Origin: Marinobacter sp. NP-4(2019) | Lineage (GTDB): Bacteria > Pseudomonadota > Gammaproteobacteria > Pseudomonadales > Oleiphilaceae | Direction: 5' to 3' | DNA: 64,000 nt | Assembly: GCF_003994855.1 (NCBI RefSeq) | Contig: NZ_CP034142.1 | Location: 1,116,001 to 1,180,000, forward strand | Made by a program: the position numbers and the translations under genes | Notes under the pieces: generated by a model | Told to the model about the DNA's origin: nothing | The model's database searches: none | Seen by the model: only the letters and a program-made list of their open reading frames with translations | Part shown: positions 8,117 to 17,503 of the stretch, one piece after another | How positions within the stretch are numbered: position 1 is the stretch's first letter | How the letters are laid out: each line of letters starts with the position of its first letter

Positions 8117-9373
8117 ATGGATATTGCAGCTTACATGGCTGAAGTGGGTCAGCAGGCACGTTCCGCGGCCGCAGCTGTGGCGCGCTCGACGACGGCAGTG
8201 CGGAACCGGGCCCTGCTGGCGACCGCAGAGGCGCTGGACGCTTCCAGGGCCGAACTGGCGGAAGCCAATGCCCGGGATCTGGCCCTCGGACGTGAGAATG
8301 GGCTCGACGCCGCAATGCTGGATCGCCTGGAACTGACGCCTCAACGAATCGATACCATGATTGAGGGGCTCCGGCAGGTTGCCTCGTTACCGGATCCCAT
8401 TGGTGCGATTACCGATATGACCTACCGCCCCTCGGGAATCCAGGTAGGCAAAATGCGGGTACCGCTGGGTGTGATCGGTATCATCTACGAATCCCGGCCC
8501 AACGTGACCGTGGAAGCCGCAAGCCTGTGTCTGAAGTCGGGGAACGCCACCATTCTCCGTGGCGGATCCGAATCCATCCATTCCAACCAGGCCATTGCGC
8601 TTTGCCTGGCCAGGGGGCTGGCTGAAGCCGGGTTACCTGAAACCTCGGTGCAGGTCATCAAGACCACGGACCGGGCAGCGGTGGGGGAGCTGATCACCAT
8701 GCCCGCCTATGTGGATGTCATTGTGCCCCGGGGCGGCAAGGGGCTGATCGAACGGATCAGTCGTGATGCCCGGGTGCCGGTGATCAAACACCTGGACGGC
8801 GTCTGTCACGTCTACATTGACAGCCACGCGGACCCGGAGAAGGCCTTGAAAGTGGCCGTGAATGCAAAAACCCACCGCTATGGTACCTGCAACACCATGG
8901 AGACCTTGCTGGTGGATTCCGAGATTGCTGAAGACATCCTGCCGTTATTGGCGGATGCCTTTACAGAAAAGGGCGTGGAGCTCAGAGGGTGCGAGCGTAC
9001 CCGTGCCGTGCTGCCTTCGGTGACAGTCGCAACCGAGGCCGACTGGGGGGAAGAATACCTGGCTCCGATTCTGGCGGTCAGGGTCGTGGACGGTCTGGAC
9101 AGTGCCATTGCCCACATCAATCGATACAGCTCGCAGCATACCGACAGCATTATCACGGAAAACTACACCCGGGCGCGGCGCTTCATCACCGAGGTGGATT
9201 CAAGCTCGGTAATGGTCAACGCCTCCACCCGCTTTGCGGATGGCTTTGAGTACGGCCTGGGTGCCGAAATCGGCATTTCCACCGACAAGATTCATGCACG
9301 GGGGCCGGTGGGGCTGGAAGGGCTGACATCACAGAAGTATGTGGTGTTCGGTGACGGTCATATCCGGACCTGA
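8117..9373 (+). CDS. proA: gamma-glutamyl phosphate reductase
   Basis: Second step of proline synthesis: NADPH reduction of gamma-glutamyl phosphate to glutamate-5-semialdehyde in the cytosol. The ATG at 8117 (AAAGGT just upstream) gives 418 aa, the usual family length; an in-frame GTG at 8084 would add 11 unsupported residues. Diagnostic segments are VPLGVIGIIYESRPNVTVEA, the aldehyde-dehydrogenase-like cysteine region THRYGTCNTMETLLVD, and NASTRFADGFEYGLGAEIGI near the end. proB is not in the window. proA leads the nadD-rsfS-rlmH-mrdA-rodA run, with nadD starting 6 bases after its stop. Confidence 0.97.
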   Translation: MDIAAYMAEVGQQARSAAAAVARSTTAVRNRALLATAEALDASRAELAEANARDLALGRENGLDAAMLDRLELTPQRIDTMIEGLRQVASLPDPIGAITDMTYRPSGIQVGKMRVPLGVIGIIYESRPNVTVEAASLCLKSGNATILRGGSESIHSNQAIALCLARGLAEAGLPETSVQVIKTTDRAAVGELITMPAYVDVIVPRGGKGLIERISRDARVPVIKHLDGVCHVYIDSHADPEKALKVAVNAKTHRYGTCNTMETLLVDSEIAEDILPLLADAFTEKGVELRGCERTRAVLPSVTVATEADWGEEYLAPILAVRVVDGLDSAIAHINRYSSQHTDSIITENYTRARRFITEVDSSSVMVNASTRFADGFEYGLGAEIGISTDKIHARGPVGLEGLTSQKYVVFGDGHIRT

Positions 9374-9379
9374 TCGATT

Positions 9380-10030
9380 ATGCATGTTATCTATGGCGGC
9401 ACGTTTGATCCGGTACACCATGGGCATCTCAGGCTCGCTATCGAGCTGAAGGAGCGTCTGGACGTACCGGAGATTTCACTGGTGCCGTGTCATATTCCAC
9501 CGCATCGCGGGTCGACTGACGCCACCAGCGCGCAGCGCCTGAAACTGTTGAAACTGGCGGTTGCTGAAGAAATCGGGCTGGTTGTGGATGACCGCGAACT
9601 GACCCGGAAAGGGGCCTCCTATACCGCGGATACATTGCGTCAGTTGCGTGAGCAGTTGGGTGCTCAGGAACCCCTGGTTATGGTGGTGGGAACGGACGCC
9701 TTTGCGGGATTTGACCGGTGGCGCGAGTGGGAGCGGATTCCACAACTGGCCCATGTGGTGGTTGTGAAGCGCCCGGGGCCGGAGCTGGATCCACAGGGCG
9801 TGCCGGCAAGATTGTTGCGTGACCGCCGGGTTTCAAGCGCCGATCAGCTCCACCGTGCTCCCTGCGGATACATTCTGGAGCTGAATCCGCCACTTCTGGA
9901 CATTTCCGCCACGGGGATTCGCGAACGTATCGTGTCAGGGCGTTCCCCCCGTTATCTCCTGCCGGATTCGGTCTGGCGGGAAATTCGTTGCCTCGGGCTT
10001 TACGGCGCCTGCCCCGACGGGAACTTTTAG
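9380..10030 (+). CDS. nadD: nicotinate-nucleotide adenylyltransferase
   Basis: Transfers AMP from ATP to nicotinate mononucleotide, giving deamido-NAD in NAD synthesis. 216 aa, normal for NadD. The nucleotidyltransferase signature GGTFDPVHHGHLRLA stands at the N-terminus, and the C-terminal ISATGIRERI matches the ISSTxIR motif that binds ATP phosphate. It follows proA by 6 bases and precedes rsfS, the common gammaproteobacterial order. In many relatives holA is found just upstream instead of proA. Confidence 0.97.
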   Translation: MHVIYGGTFDPVHHGHLRLAIELKERLDVPEISLVPCHIPPHRGSTDATSAQRLKLLKLAVAEEIGLVVDDRELTRKGASYTADTLRQLREQLGAQEPLVMVVGTDAFAGFDRWREWERIPQLAHVVVVKRPGPELDPQGVPARLLRDRRVSSADQLHRAPCGYILELNPPLLDISATGIRERIVSGRSPRYLLPDSVWREIRCLGLYGACPDGNF

Positions 10031-10099
10031 TGCTACAATCGCAACTGAACAACATTTTTGGATGGCCGCCTTCGCCGCCATCCGTCCAGCAGGGTGATT

Positions 10100-10450
10100 A
10101 TGCAGGCAGAGCAACTGAAAGATCTGGTGATAAGTGCACTTGAGGAAGTAAAGGCACAGGATGTGAGTGTGATAGATGTCAGGGACCGGACCAGCGTAAC
10201 CGATTACATGGTGCTGGCATCGGGGACATCCAACCGTCAACTGAAAGCGCTGGCGGACTCCGTCATCGCGGAAGCCAAAGAGCAGGGGGTTCGTGCCAGC
10301 AACGTGGAAGGTAGCAACGTCAGTGACTGGATCCTTGTCGATCTGGGGGATGTTGTGGTCCATGTGATGATGCCGGCCACCCGTGAATTCTATGATCTTG
10401 AGCGCCTGTGGCGCGATGCTCCTGATCTGGGTGTTGCGGGTAGCGAATAA
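10100..10450 (+). CDS. rsfS: ribosomal silencing factor RsfS
   Basis: RsfS binds ribosomal protein uL14 on the free 50S subunit and blocks subunit joining in poor growth. The ATG at 10100, preceded by AGGGTG, gives 116 aa; the longer frame from 10058 lacks a ribosome site. The family core is clear: SVIDVRDRTSVTDYMVLASG, NVEGSNVSDWILVDLGDVVVHVM and REFYDLERLW. Its stop is 2 bases before rlmH, so the two are co-translated. Confidence 0.95.
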   Translation: MQAEQLKDLVISALEEVKAQDVSVIDVRDRTSVTDYMVLASGTSNRQLKALADSVIAEAKEQGVRASNVEGSNVSDWILVDLGDVVVHVMMPATREFYDLERLWRDAPDLGVAGSE

Positions 10451-10452
10451 CC

Positions 10453-10923
10453 ATGCGATTGCGTCTGATCTGTGTGGGGCAGAAAATGCCCGACTGGGTC
10501 AGCCAGGGATACACTGATTACGCCCGCCGAATGCCGCCGGAGCTGCCACTGGAACTGGTAGAAATTCCAATGGCCCATCGGGGCAAGAATCCGGACATTG
10601 CCCGGCTGATGCAAAAAGAAAGCGATTCGATTCTGGCTGCTGCTGGCTCCAGGGATCGCGTGGTCGCCCTGGAAGTGGGCGGTCGCCCCTGGTCGACGGA
10701 GAAGCTTGCCAGCCAACTTGAGAACTGGCAGCAGGACGGTCGCGATGTCAGTTTCCTGGTCGGAGGGCCGGACGGTCTTGCCGATGCCTGCCGACAGCGG
10801 GCAGACCAGCTCTGGTCCCTTTCCCCCCTGACGCTCCCTCATCCGCTGGTGAGGATTCTGTTGGCCGAACAGTTGTATCGTGCCTGGTCGATTACCCGCA
10901 ACCATCCGTACCATCGGGCTTAG
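10453..10923 (+). CDS. rlmH: 23S rRNA pseudouridine-1915 N3-methyltransferase
   Basis: SPOUT methyltransferase that adds a methyl group to pseudouridine 1915 in helix 69 of 23S rRNA, using S-adenosylmethionine, on the assembled 70S ribosome. 156 aa, the usual size. Visible signatures are VALEVGGRPWSTEKLA, VSFLVGGPDGLAD (the knotted SAM site) and LPHPLVRILLAEQLYRAWSI, ending in NHPYHR. It sits between rsfS and mrdA, with an 8-base gap to mrdA. Confidence 0.97.
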   Translation: MRLRLICVGQKMPDWVSQGYTDYARRMPPELPLELVEIPMAHRGKNPDIARLMQKESDSILAAAGSRDRVVALEVGGRPWSTEKLASQLENWQQDGRDVSFLVGGPDGLADACRQRADQLWSLSPLTLPHPLVRILLAEQLYRAWSITRNHPYHRA

Positions 10924-10931
10924 GACGCATC

Positions 10932-12824
10932 ATGCCCTGGGGAGAATTCAAAGACGTGGCCGCCGAGCGTCGCCTTTTCCAGAGGCGGACGATGGTCATG
11001 GTTTTCGTTGTGGTGGTCATGTTGGGGCTGTTGGTCGCCAGGATGTATCATCTGCAGATTGTTGAGCACGACGTATACACCACGCTCTCTGACAAGAATC
11101 GGGTTCAGGTTCAGTCGGTTGCCCCGCCCCGGGGTCTTGTCTACGACCGCAATGATGAATTGCTGGCCGAAAACCGGCCGGTGTTCGGTGTGACTCTGGT
11201 GCCCGAGCGCGTTGATGGCATGGAGGAGACTCTGGCCAAGCTCGAGACGCTCCTTGATATTTCCGAAGAAGATATGGAGCGGTTCCAGCGCCGCCTGCGG
11301 GAACCCCGGCGGCCATTCCAGCCGCTTCCGCTGCGCTACGATCTGAACGAAGAGGAAATAGCCAGCTTGGCGGTTCATCGCCATGAGTTGCCCGGCGTAG
11401 AGGTGTCGGCGGAACTTGTTCGTTATTATCCCCATAGTGAGCTGACCTCCCATGCCCTGGGGTTTGTTGGCCGGATTAACCGGGAAGAACTGCAGCGTAT
11501 TGACCCGGTCAACTACGCAGGTACCAACTATATTGGCAAGTCCGGTATCGAACGTTTTTATGAGGCCTTGCTGCATGGCCAGGTGGGATACCAGCACGTG
11601 GAGACCAATGCCCGTGGACGTACCCTGAGGGTGCTGGAGCGGCAGAATCCGGTCCCCGGGGAGGACATCCAGTTGCACCTTGATCTCAGGTTGCAGCGGC
11701 TTGCCCATGAATTGCTCGATGGCCGACGTGGCGCTATTGTCGCGATTGAACCGGATACCGGAGGTCTGCTGGCACTCGCCAGTGTGCCCGGCTTTGATAC
11801 CAACCAGTTTGTGACGGGCATCAGCGTTGAGAACTACCGGGCCCTGAGCACCGATATAGACAAGCCTCTGTTCAACCGCGCACTGCGTGGGCAATACCCT
11901 CCCGGGTCTACATTGAAACCCATGCTGGCAGTGGCTGCACTGGACAGTGGGGCAACGACAAGAGACAAGACTATCTGGGACCCCGGGTACTTCCAGTTGA
12001 ACACCGGGGGACGGCGTTACCGTGACTGGAAACGTGGAGGTCACGGCTGGGTGGATCTCACCGATGCCGTGGCGCAATCCTGTGACATCTATTTCTATGA
12101 AATTGCCGTGGAAATGGGCGTAGACACCATGTACGACTACCTCTCCAGATTCGGTTTTGGCGAAGATGCCACACTTGACGTTTCCGGTGCACTGAGTGGC
12201 CTGTTGCCTTCCCGTGACTGGAAAAGAGCGGTGCGAAACGAACCCTGGTATCCAGGGGACTCTGTTAATATGGGGATCGGGCAGGGGTTTATGCTGGCGA
12301 CCCCGTTGCAACTGGCGACTGCGACGTCCCTGATCGCCAACCGGGGTCGCTGGGTCGAGCCAAGGCTGCTCAAAAGTATCAAGGGGGATCGCTCCGCTGA
12401 AGAGTTCCTGCCGCCCGGGGACCATTCTCCCCTGGAACTGAAGAATCCGGATGACTGGGAGTTCGTTGTCGACGCCATGGCCGAAGTCATGCACGGGACC
12501 AAAGGTACGGCCCGGGGGGCGGCCCGTGGGGCATCCTACCGCATGGCGGGCAAGACCGGTACGGCGCAGGTGTTCAGCCTCGCCGAAGACGAAGAGTATG
12601 AGGAAGAGGATGTCCGTGAGCGGTTACGAGACCACGCCTTGTTCGTGGGTTTTGCTCCGGTTGATGATCCGCAGATTGCGGTTGCCATCATTGTTGAAAA
12701 TGGTGGTGGTGGCAGCAGCACCGCAGCGCCGGTGGCAAGGGAGATGTTTGATGCGTGGTTACTGGGCTTCCCGGGAGAGGAGAAGGCACTGGTGAGCGGG
12801 ACCGAATCCGGGGGCCCAGAATGA
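10932..12824 (+). CDS. mrdA: penicillin-binding protein 2 (elongasome transpeptidase)
   Basis: PBP2 cross-links peptidoglycan during rod elongation, working with RodA. 630 aa. An N-terminal membrane anchor lies at about residues 20-40, followed by the PBP dimer domain (APPRGLVYDRNDELLAENRP) and the transpeptidase domain. Active-site motifs are complete: STLK (S326), SCD in VAQSCDIYFYE, and KTG in AGKTGTAQ (about 541-543). The stop overlaps the rodA start (ATGA), so the pair is translationally coupled. It acts in the inner membrane with the catalytic domain in the periplasm. Confidence 0.97.
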   Translation: MPWGEFKDVAAERRLFQRRTMVMVFVVVVMLGLLVARMYHLQIVEHDVYTTLSDKNRVQVQSVAPPRGLVYDRNDELLAENRPVFGVTLVPERVDGMEETLAKLETLLDISEEDMERFQRRLREPRRPFQPLPLRYDLNEEEIASLAVHRHELPGVEVSAELVRYYPHSELTSHALGFVGRINREELQRIDPVNYAGTNYIGKSGIERFYEALLHGQVGYQHVETNARGRTLRVLERQNPVPGEDIQLHLDLRLQRLAHELLDGRRGAIVAIEPDTGGLLALASVPGFDTNQFVTGISVENYRALSTDIDKPLFNRALRGQYPPGSTLKPMLAVAALDSGATTRDKTIWDPGYFQLNTGGRRYRDWKRGGHGWVDLTDAVAQSCDIYFYEIAVEMGVDTMYDYLSRFGFGEDATLDVSGALSGLLPSRDWKRAVRNEPWYPGDSVNMGIGQGFMLATPLQLATATSLIANRGRWVEPRLLKSIKGDRSAEEFLPPGDHSPLELKNPDDWEFVVDAMAEVMHGTKGTARGAARGASYRMAGKTGTAQVFSLAEDEEYEEEDVRERLRDHALFVGFAPVDDPQIAVAIIVENGGGGSSTAAPVAREMFDAWLLGFPGEEKALVSGTESGGPE

Positions 12825-13960
12825 TGCTGGGCAAAGGTCTGCACACATCTGACCATTCGCTGTCCGGTTCCCGTAGCCCCTGGTCGGTATTTCATATTGA
12901 TCCGATCCTGCTGGCTTTGCTTCTGCTGTTGATTGGCGGTGGCCTGGTGGTTCTCTACAGCGGTGCCGACCGTAACATCGAAGTGGTCAAAGCCCAGGGA
13001 ATACGTATGGGGGTCGCACTGGTGGTCATGCTGGTGTTTGCCCAGTTGGACCCCGCCGTCTTCCGGCGCTGGGCCCCGTGGCTCTATCTGGCCGGAGTGG
13101 TGGGGCTGGCCGCGGTGTTGTTGGTCGGGGTGGGGGCCAAGGGTGCTCAGCGCTGGCTTGCCATCCCGGGGTTGCCGCGGTTCCAGCCCTCGGAGTTGAT
13201 GAAGCTGGTGGTGCCGATGATGACGGCCTGGTACCTGTCCCGTCATTTCCTGCCGCCGACATTGTCCCGGGTTGCTCTCGCGGTGGTCATCGTGCTTGTT
13301 CCGATGTCGATGATCATCCTTCAGCCGGACCTGGGAACCTCATTGCTGGTAGGCGCCGCCGGTCTGTTCGTTGTTTTCTTTGCGGGTATGAGTTGGCGAC
13401 TGATCGCCGCTTTCGCCGCCATGGTCTCGGTGGCCGCGCCGCTGATGTGGTTCTTTGTTATGCGGGACTATCAGAAGCAGCGGGTGCTGACCCTGCTGGA
13501 TCCACAGAGCGACCCCCTCGGCGCGGGCTGGAACATTATCCAGTCGAAAACCGCCATTGGTTCCGGTGGCCTGGATGGCAAGGGCTGGCTTCAGGGCACG
13601 CAGTCCCATCTCGAATTCCTGCCGGAAAGCCATACCGACTTCATTGTGGCGGTATTGGCCGAAGAGTTCGGTTTCATTGGCATGCTGGTTTTGATGGCGG
13701 TCTATCTGCTCATCATTCTTCGGTGCCTCTACATTGCCGCCATTGCCCAGGATTCTTTCAGTCGGTTGCTCGCGGGTGCGCTGACCATGACTTTCTTCAT
13801 CTATATATTCGTCAACGTGGGGATGGTCAGTGGGCTCTTGCCGGTCGTGGGGGTTCCGTTACCGCTGATCAGCTATGGGGGGACGTCGAGCGTCACCCTG
13901 ATGGCAGCCTTTGGCGTGCTGATGTCCATTCATACCCATCGGCGAATGATCAGCGCCTGA
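12821..13960 (+). CDS. mrdB: rod-shape peptidoglycan glycosyltransferase RodA
   Basis: SEDS-family polymerase that extends glycan strands from lipid II in partnership with PBP2. The ATG at 12821 overlaps the mrdA stop and gives 379 aa, close to the family norm; the longer frame from 12755 would lie inside mrdA. About ten membrane segments are visible. Family motifs include QRWLAIPGLPRFQPSELMKL, FLPESHTDFIVAVLAEEFG and the C-terminal GVPLPLISYGGTSSVTLM. The conserved Asp of the SEDS active site lies in the HTDF/GxxxxE region. Confidence 0.97.
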   Translation: MMLGKGLHTSDHSLSGSRSPWSVFHIDPILLALLLLLIGGGLVVLYSGADRNIEVVKAQGIRMGVALVVMLVFAQLDPAVFRRWAPWLYLAGVVGLAAVLLVGVGAKGAQRWLAIPGLPRFQPSELMKLVVPMMTAWYLSRHFLPPTLSRVALAVVIVLVPMSMIILQPDLGTSLLVGAAGLFVVFFAGMSWRLIAAFAAMVSVAAPLMWFFVMRDYQKQRVLTLLDPQSDPLGAGWNIIQSKTAIGSGGLDGKGWLQGTQSHLEFLPESHTDFIVAVLAEEFGFIGMLVLMAVYLLIILRCLYIAAIAQDSFSRLLAGALTMTFFIYIFVNVGMVSGLLPVVGVPLPLISYGGTSSVTLMAAFGVLMSIHTHRRMISA

Positions 13961-14095
13961 CTATGGACGGCGGGTAATGGTTCACCGCTTGTGCTCCGTG
14001 ATAATGTAGCTCCGGTTTTCAGTGAGCCGGCGAAGAGCCGGAGTCTGGCATTGCGGCATACTGTTGTCGCCCGGCCATCAATTTACAGGTAAGTA

Positions 14096-15100
14096 ATGAC
14101 AGCTGTCCGTTTCCCAGGTTTTACCCATCTTGTGCCCCTTCTGTTAGCGGTGCTCGCTTCCGTTACCCACGCCCGGGGCTACGATGCCACTCCAGAGGGG
14201 CGGGCCCTGATCGAAGAAATGGTCACAAAGTACGGGTATGACCAGGGCAAGGTGGAAACCTTGCTGGCAGACGCGACCCGAATCGACAGGATACTGGAGT
14301 CGATCAGCCGCCCTGCCGAGAAAACCCTGACCTGGCATGAGTATCGGAAGATCTTTATCAAGCCTGAGCGGGTTGAGCGTGGCCTGGCTTTTCTCAAAGA
14401 ACACGACGAGGCATTTGCACGGGCAGAGTCGGAATTTGGCGTTCCTGCCACTGTTATTGCCGCGATCATTGGGGTGGAAACCTGGTACGGTAACTATACC
14501 GGCAATTACCGTGTGATCGATGCCCTGGCGACCCTGGCCTTTGACTACCCGCCCCGCAGCCGTTTCTTCCGTAGCGAACTGATCCAGTATCTGTTGATGA
14601 CCCGGGAACAGGGTTTTGATCCCCTGGATGTCAAAGGATCCTACGCCGGAGCCATGGGCTACGGCCAGTTCATCTCCAGCAGTTACCGTCACTTTGCTAT
14701 CGACTTCGACGGCGACAGTATTGCAGACATCCTGACCAATCCCGTAGACGCCATTGGCAGTGTCGCCAACTATTTCAGCGCCCATCACTGGCGTGAGGGT
14801 GAGCCGATTGCCGAACCCATGGATGGCCACTTGCCGCAGGACAGTCCCTTGCTGACGCGGGAACTGAAGCCGCAGCTGACGGTCACTGATTATCGCGAAG
14901 CCGGGCTGAGTCCAAAACAGGTGTCAGGGGAGGATGCCGCGGCCCGGGCAATCCTGTTGCAAGGGGCTGATGGCCCGGAATTATGGCTGACGTACCATAA
15001 CTTTTTTGTGATAACCCGTTACAATCACAGTCATCTGTACGCCATGGCGGTTTTACAACTGGCTGATGAGTTAAACAAACACAGGAATTCTGACCGGTGA
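14096..15100 (+). CDS. mltB: membrane-associated lytic murein transglycosylase B
   Basis: Cleaves glycan strands of peptidoglycan to 1,6-anhydro ends in the periplasm. 334 aa with a signal peptide at residues 1-27 (LVPLLLAVLASVTHARG). There is no clear lipobox cysteine, so this copy may be soluble (SltB-like). The catalytic Glu is E128 in IGVETWYGNYTG. Other family segments are YGQFISSSYRHFAIDFDGD and the C-terminal FFVITRYNHSHLYAMAV. rlpA begins at its stop codon, linking two glycan-cleaving enzymes. Confidence 0.94.
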   Translation: MTAVRFPGFTHLVPLLLAVLASVTHARGYDATPEGRALIEEMVTKYGYDQGKVETLLADATRIDRILESISRPAEKTLTWHEYRKIFIKPERVERGLAFLKEHDEAFARAESEFGVPATVIAAIIGVETWYGNYTGNYRVIDALATLAFDYPPRSRFFRSELIQYLLMTREQGFDPLDVKGSYAGAMGYGQFISSSYRHFAIDFDGDSIADILTNPVDAIGSVANYFSAHHWREGEPIAEPMDGHLPQDSPLLTRELKPQLTVTDYREAGLSPKQVSGEDAAARAILLQGADGPELWLTYHNFFVITRYNHSHLYAMAVLQLADELNKHRNSDR

Positions 15101-15993
15101 TGACCCAGTTCCCATTGTCCTTGCCGCTAGTCATCGTTGCAGCGCTGATATTATCGGGATGCGCCTCTTCGCCACCACCGGAGACGGATCATTCCTCACG
15201 GTATACGATCTCACAGGATCGTGCTCCCGAAGATGATTTTGATGTGTCGGGGCTTGGCGATGCAAGGCCACAATATGAAGCTCCCCGTTCTGCCGGAAAC
15301 AAGTCACCTTATACGGTGTGGGGCAAGCAATACACCGTGATGGATAGCAATCATGGCTACGTTGAGCGGGGCACCGCCAGCTGGTACGGCGAAAAGTTCC
15401 ATGGCCATAAAACCTCCAATGGCGAGGTTTTTGACATGTATGAAATGTCGGCAGCCCACAAGAGCCTGAGAATTCCGGGTTACGCCCGGGTAACGAACCT
15501 CGATAATGGCCGTTCGGTGATCGTGCGGGTGAACGACCGGGGGCCCTTCCACGGTGACCGGCTGATTGACCTTTCCTACGCGGCCGCCAAGAAGCTGGGC
15601 TATCAGGGCAAAGGCACCGCCCGGGTGGAGGTCGCGGCCATAACGGTCGAGAAGGACGGCACCATGACTCTCGCCGGTCGACCATTTTCCGGTGGCGGGG
15701 AGCCGGTTCCGCTTGAGAAGGTGGCGGATAATGCCGACGTCAGTAGCGGGGCTTCGGGGCTGTTCGTACAACTGGGTTCTTTCAGCAGCCGTAATCCGGC
15801 AGAAGTCCTGCTGGGCAAGGCCAGAGGCGTGATTGAAAACCCGATGCGAGTAAGGGCGGTGGATACGGCATCCGGGCGTTTCCACCGGGTGCAGGTTGGC
15901 CCCTTCCGCAACCCGGATGAAGCCCGACAAGCCCAGGCGAGGCTTGAAAACCGGGGATTTGGCCAGACCATACTACTGACCGATTCCCACTAA
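15100..15993 (+). CDS. rlpA: septal ring lytic transglycosylase RlpA (lipoprotein, SPOR domain)
   Basis: Outer-membrane lipoprotein that cuts naked glycan at the division septum. It starts at the ATG at 15100 overlapping the mltB stop (a GTG at 15097 is also in frame). Signal peptide with lipobox LILSGC. The double-psi beta-barrel domain covers about residues 85-180 (GTASWYGEKFHGHKTSNGE, HKSLRIPGYARVTNL, VNDRGPFHGDRLIDLS, with catalytic Asp in NDRGPF). A C-terminal SPOR domain (about 210-290: FVQLGSFSSRNPAE, VQVGPFRNPDEA) binds denuded septal peptidoglycan. Confidence 0.95.
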   Translation: MTQFPLSLPLVIVAALILSGCASSPPPETDHSSRYTISQDRAPEDDFDVSGLGDARPQYEAPRSAGNKSPYTVWGKQYTVMDSNHGYVERGTASWYGEKFHGHKTSNGEVFDMYEMSAAHKSLRIPGYARVTNLDNGRSVIVRVNDRGPFHGDRLIDLSYAAAKKLGYQGKGTARVEVAAITVEKDGTMTLAGRPFSGGGEPVPLEKVADNADVSSGASGLFVQLGSFSSRNPAEVLLGKARGVIENPMRVRAVDTASGRFHRVQVGPFRNPDEARQAQARLENRGFGQTILLTDSH

Positions 15994-16019
15994 AAAAGAA
16001 TCTACACACATTACGACGA

Positions 16020-17195
16020 ATGAATGGACCCATGGCGACTAATCCTGTTTTCCGCACTCTAACTGCTTTACTGCTTCTGGTGTTGATCCCCCTGGGATCG
16101 GCCAATGCCCAGACAGTACTGATTCCCTCGCCCCCGCAAGTGGCGGCGAGTTCCTATATCCTGATGGACCCCCTGAGTGGCCGGGTGATCATGGATGAGA
16201 ACAGTAATGAACGTTTGCCGCCGGCAAGCCTGACTAAGATGATGACGGCCTATATTGTTGAGCGTGAGCTGGACGAAGGGCGTCTCTCCATGTCGGACAT
16301 GGTGCCGATCAGTGTCAATGCCTGGCGCACGGAAGGGTCCCGTACCTTTGTTCAGGAAGGGACGGAAGTCTCGGTAGAAGACCTGCTCAAGGGTGTGATT
16401 ATCCAGTCAGGCAATGATGCCTCGGTTGCCCTGGCAGAGTTTGTTGCCGGCAGTGAAGGGGCTTTTGTCGATATCATGAACCAGCAGGCTCAACTGCTCG
16501 GTATGAAGGATACCAACTTCGAGAACGCCACTGGTCTACCTTCGCCGGATCACTTCTCCACCGCTCGTGATCTGGCGCTACTGGCGATGGCGATCATCAA
16601 TGACTACCCCGAGAACTATCCGTTGTACGCGGAGAAACACTTTACTTACAACAATATTCGTCAACCCAATCGCAATAGCCTGCTTTGGCGTGATGACAGT
16701 GTCGATGGCCTTAAAACGGGCCATACTGAAGAAGCTGGATACTGTCTGGTGGCTTCAGCCGAGCGCAATGGTACCCGGCTGATTGCCGTGGTAATGGGAA
16801 CTGACAGCACGGGAGCCCGTGCCCAGGAAGTCCAGAAAATGCTGAATTATGGCTTCCGCTACTATGAAAGCGAGACGCTGTTTGGTGCTGGTCAGGAACT
16901 GATCAAGGCGCGGATCTGGGGCGGTCGTGATGATGAGCTGTCGGTTGGTGTCACTGAAGAAGTCAATGTCACTATTCCCCGCGGTTCCCGCGAGTCACTG
17001 GAATCGACCGTGGATCTTGACTCTGTCATTAAAGCACCCATCAAGGTGGGGGACGAGCTTGGCCGGGTGCAGGTCAAACTGGGCGATGACGTGATTGTGG
17101 ACCAGCCGGTGCTGGCGCTCAGCGATGTGCCCGAGGGCGGGCTGTTCAAGCGCCTGTGGGACGCCATCAAGCTCTTTTTTGTTCAGTTGTTCTAG
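16020..17195 (+). CDS. dacA: D-alanyl-D-alanine carboxypeptidase (PBP5/6 class)
   Basis: Removes the terminal D-Ala from peptidoglycan pentapeptides in the periplasm. 391 aa, with an alternative ATG at 16032. A signal peptide ends SANA. Active-site motifs: SLTK (S70-K73), SGN in IQSGNDAS, and KTG in DGLKTGHTEEAGY. The C-terminal PBP5 beta domain (NVTIPRGSRESLESTV) leads to an amphipathic tail (LFKRLWDAIKLFFVQLF), the usual inner-membrane anchor of class C PBPs. It lies between rlpA and ybeD. Confidence 0.96.
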   Translation: MNGPMATNPVFRTLTALLLLVLIPLGSANAQTVLIPSPPQVAASSYILMDPLSGRVIMDENSNERLPPASLTKMMTAYIVERELDEGRLSMSDMVPISVNAWRTEGSRTFVQEGTEVSVEDLLKGVIIQSGNDASVALAEFVAGSEGAFVDIMNQQAQLLGMKDTNFENATGLPSPDHFSTARDLALLAMAIINDYPENYPLYAEKHFTYNNIRQPNRNSLLWRDDSVDGLKTGHTEEAGYCLVASAERNGTRLIAVVMGTDSTGARAQEVQKMLNYGFRYYESETLFGAGQELIKARIWGGRDDELSVGVTEEVNVTIPRGSRESLESTVDLDSVIKAPIKVGDELGRVQVKLGDDVIVDQPVLALSDVPEGGLFKRLWDAIKLFFVQLF

Positions 17196-17229
17196 TGAAG
17201 ACCCCTGACGTCTTCGGGAGTATGCCGGC

Positions 17230-17499
17230 ATGAGTGAGCCGAAAGCACCTAAAATTGAATTTCCCTGTGACTATGTCATCAAAGTGATTGGCAATTCAGC
17301 GCCGGATTTCACCGAGTTCGTGGTTGAGGTTGTGGAGCAGCATGCGCCGGGAATTAGCGAAACGGATATCTCCATCAATGAGAGCCGTGGTGGCCGTTTC
17401 TCTTCGGTCCAGTTAAAGATCGTGGCCACCGGTGAGGACCAGCTCAAGGCCCTGTTCGAAGACCTCAAGGCCAGTGGCCGGGTTCATATGGTGCTTTGA
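17230..17499 (+). CDS. ybeD: YbeD-family (DUF493) protein
   Basis: 89 aa cytosolic protein of the DUF493/YbeD family, a small ferredoxin-like fold whose role is not settled. The start MSEPKAPKIEFPCDYVIKVIG and the end EDLKASGRVHMVL are characteristic. It sits between dacA and lipB as in Escherichia coli, and lipB begins 4 bases after its stop, so a link to lipoate transfer or simple operon membership is likely. Confidence 0.93.
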   Translation: MSEPKAPKIEFPCDYVIKVIGNSAPDFTEFVVEVVEQHAPGISETDISINESRGGRFSSVQLKIVATGEDQLKALFEDLKASGRVHMVL

Positions 17500-17503
17500 G
17501 TCG

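Noticed and set aside
10920..12494. Open frame of 524 codons on the minus strand
   Set aside because: Lies wholly antisense to mrdA, a clear gene; composition is His/Gly/Gln-rich as expected of a shadow frame.
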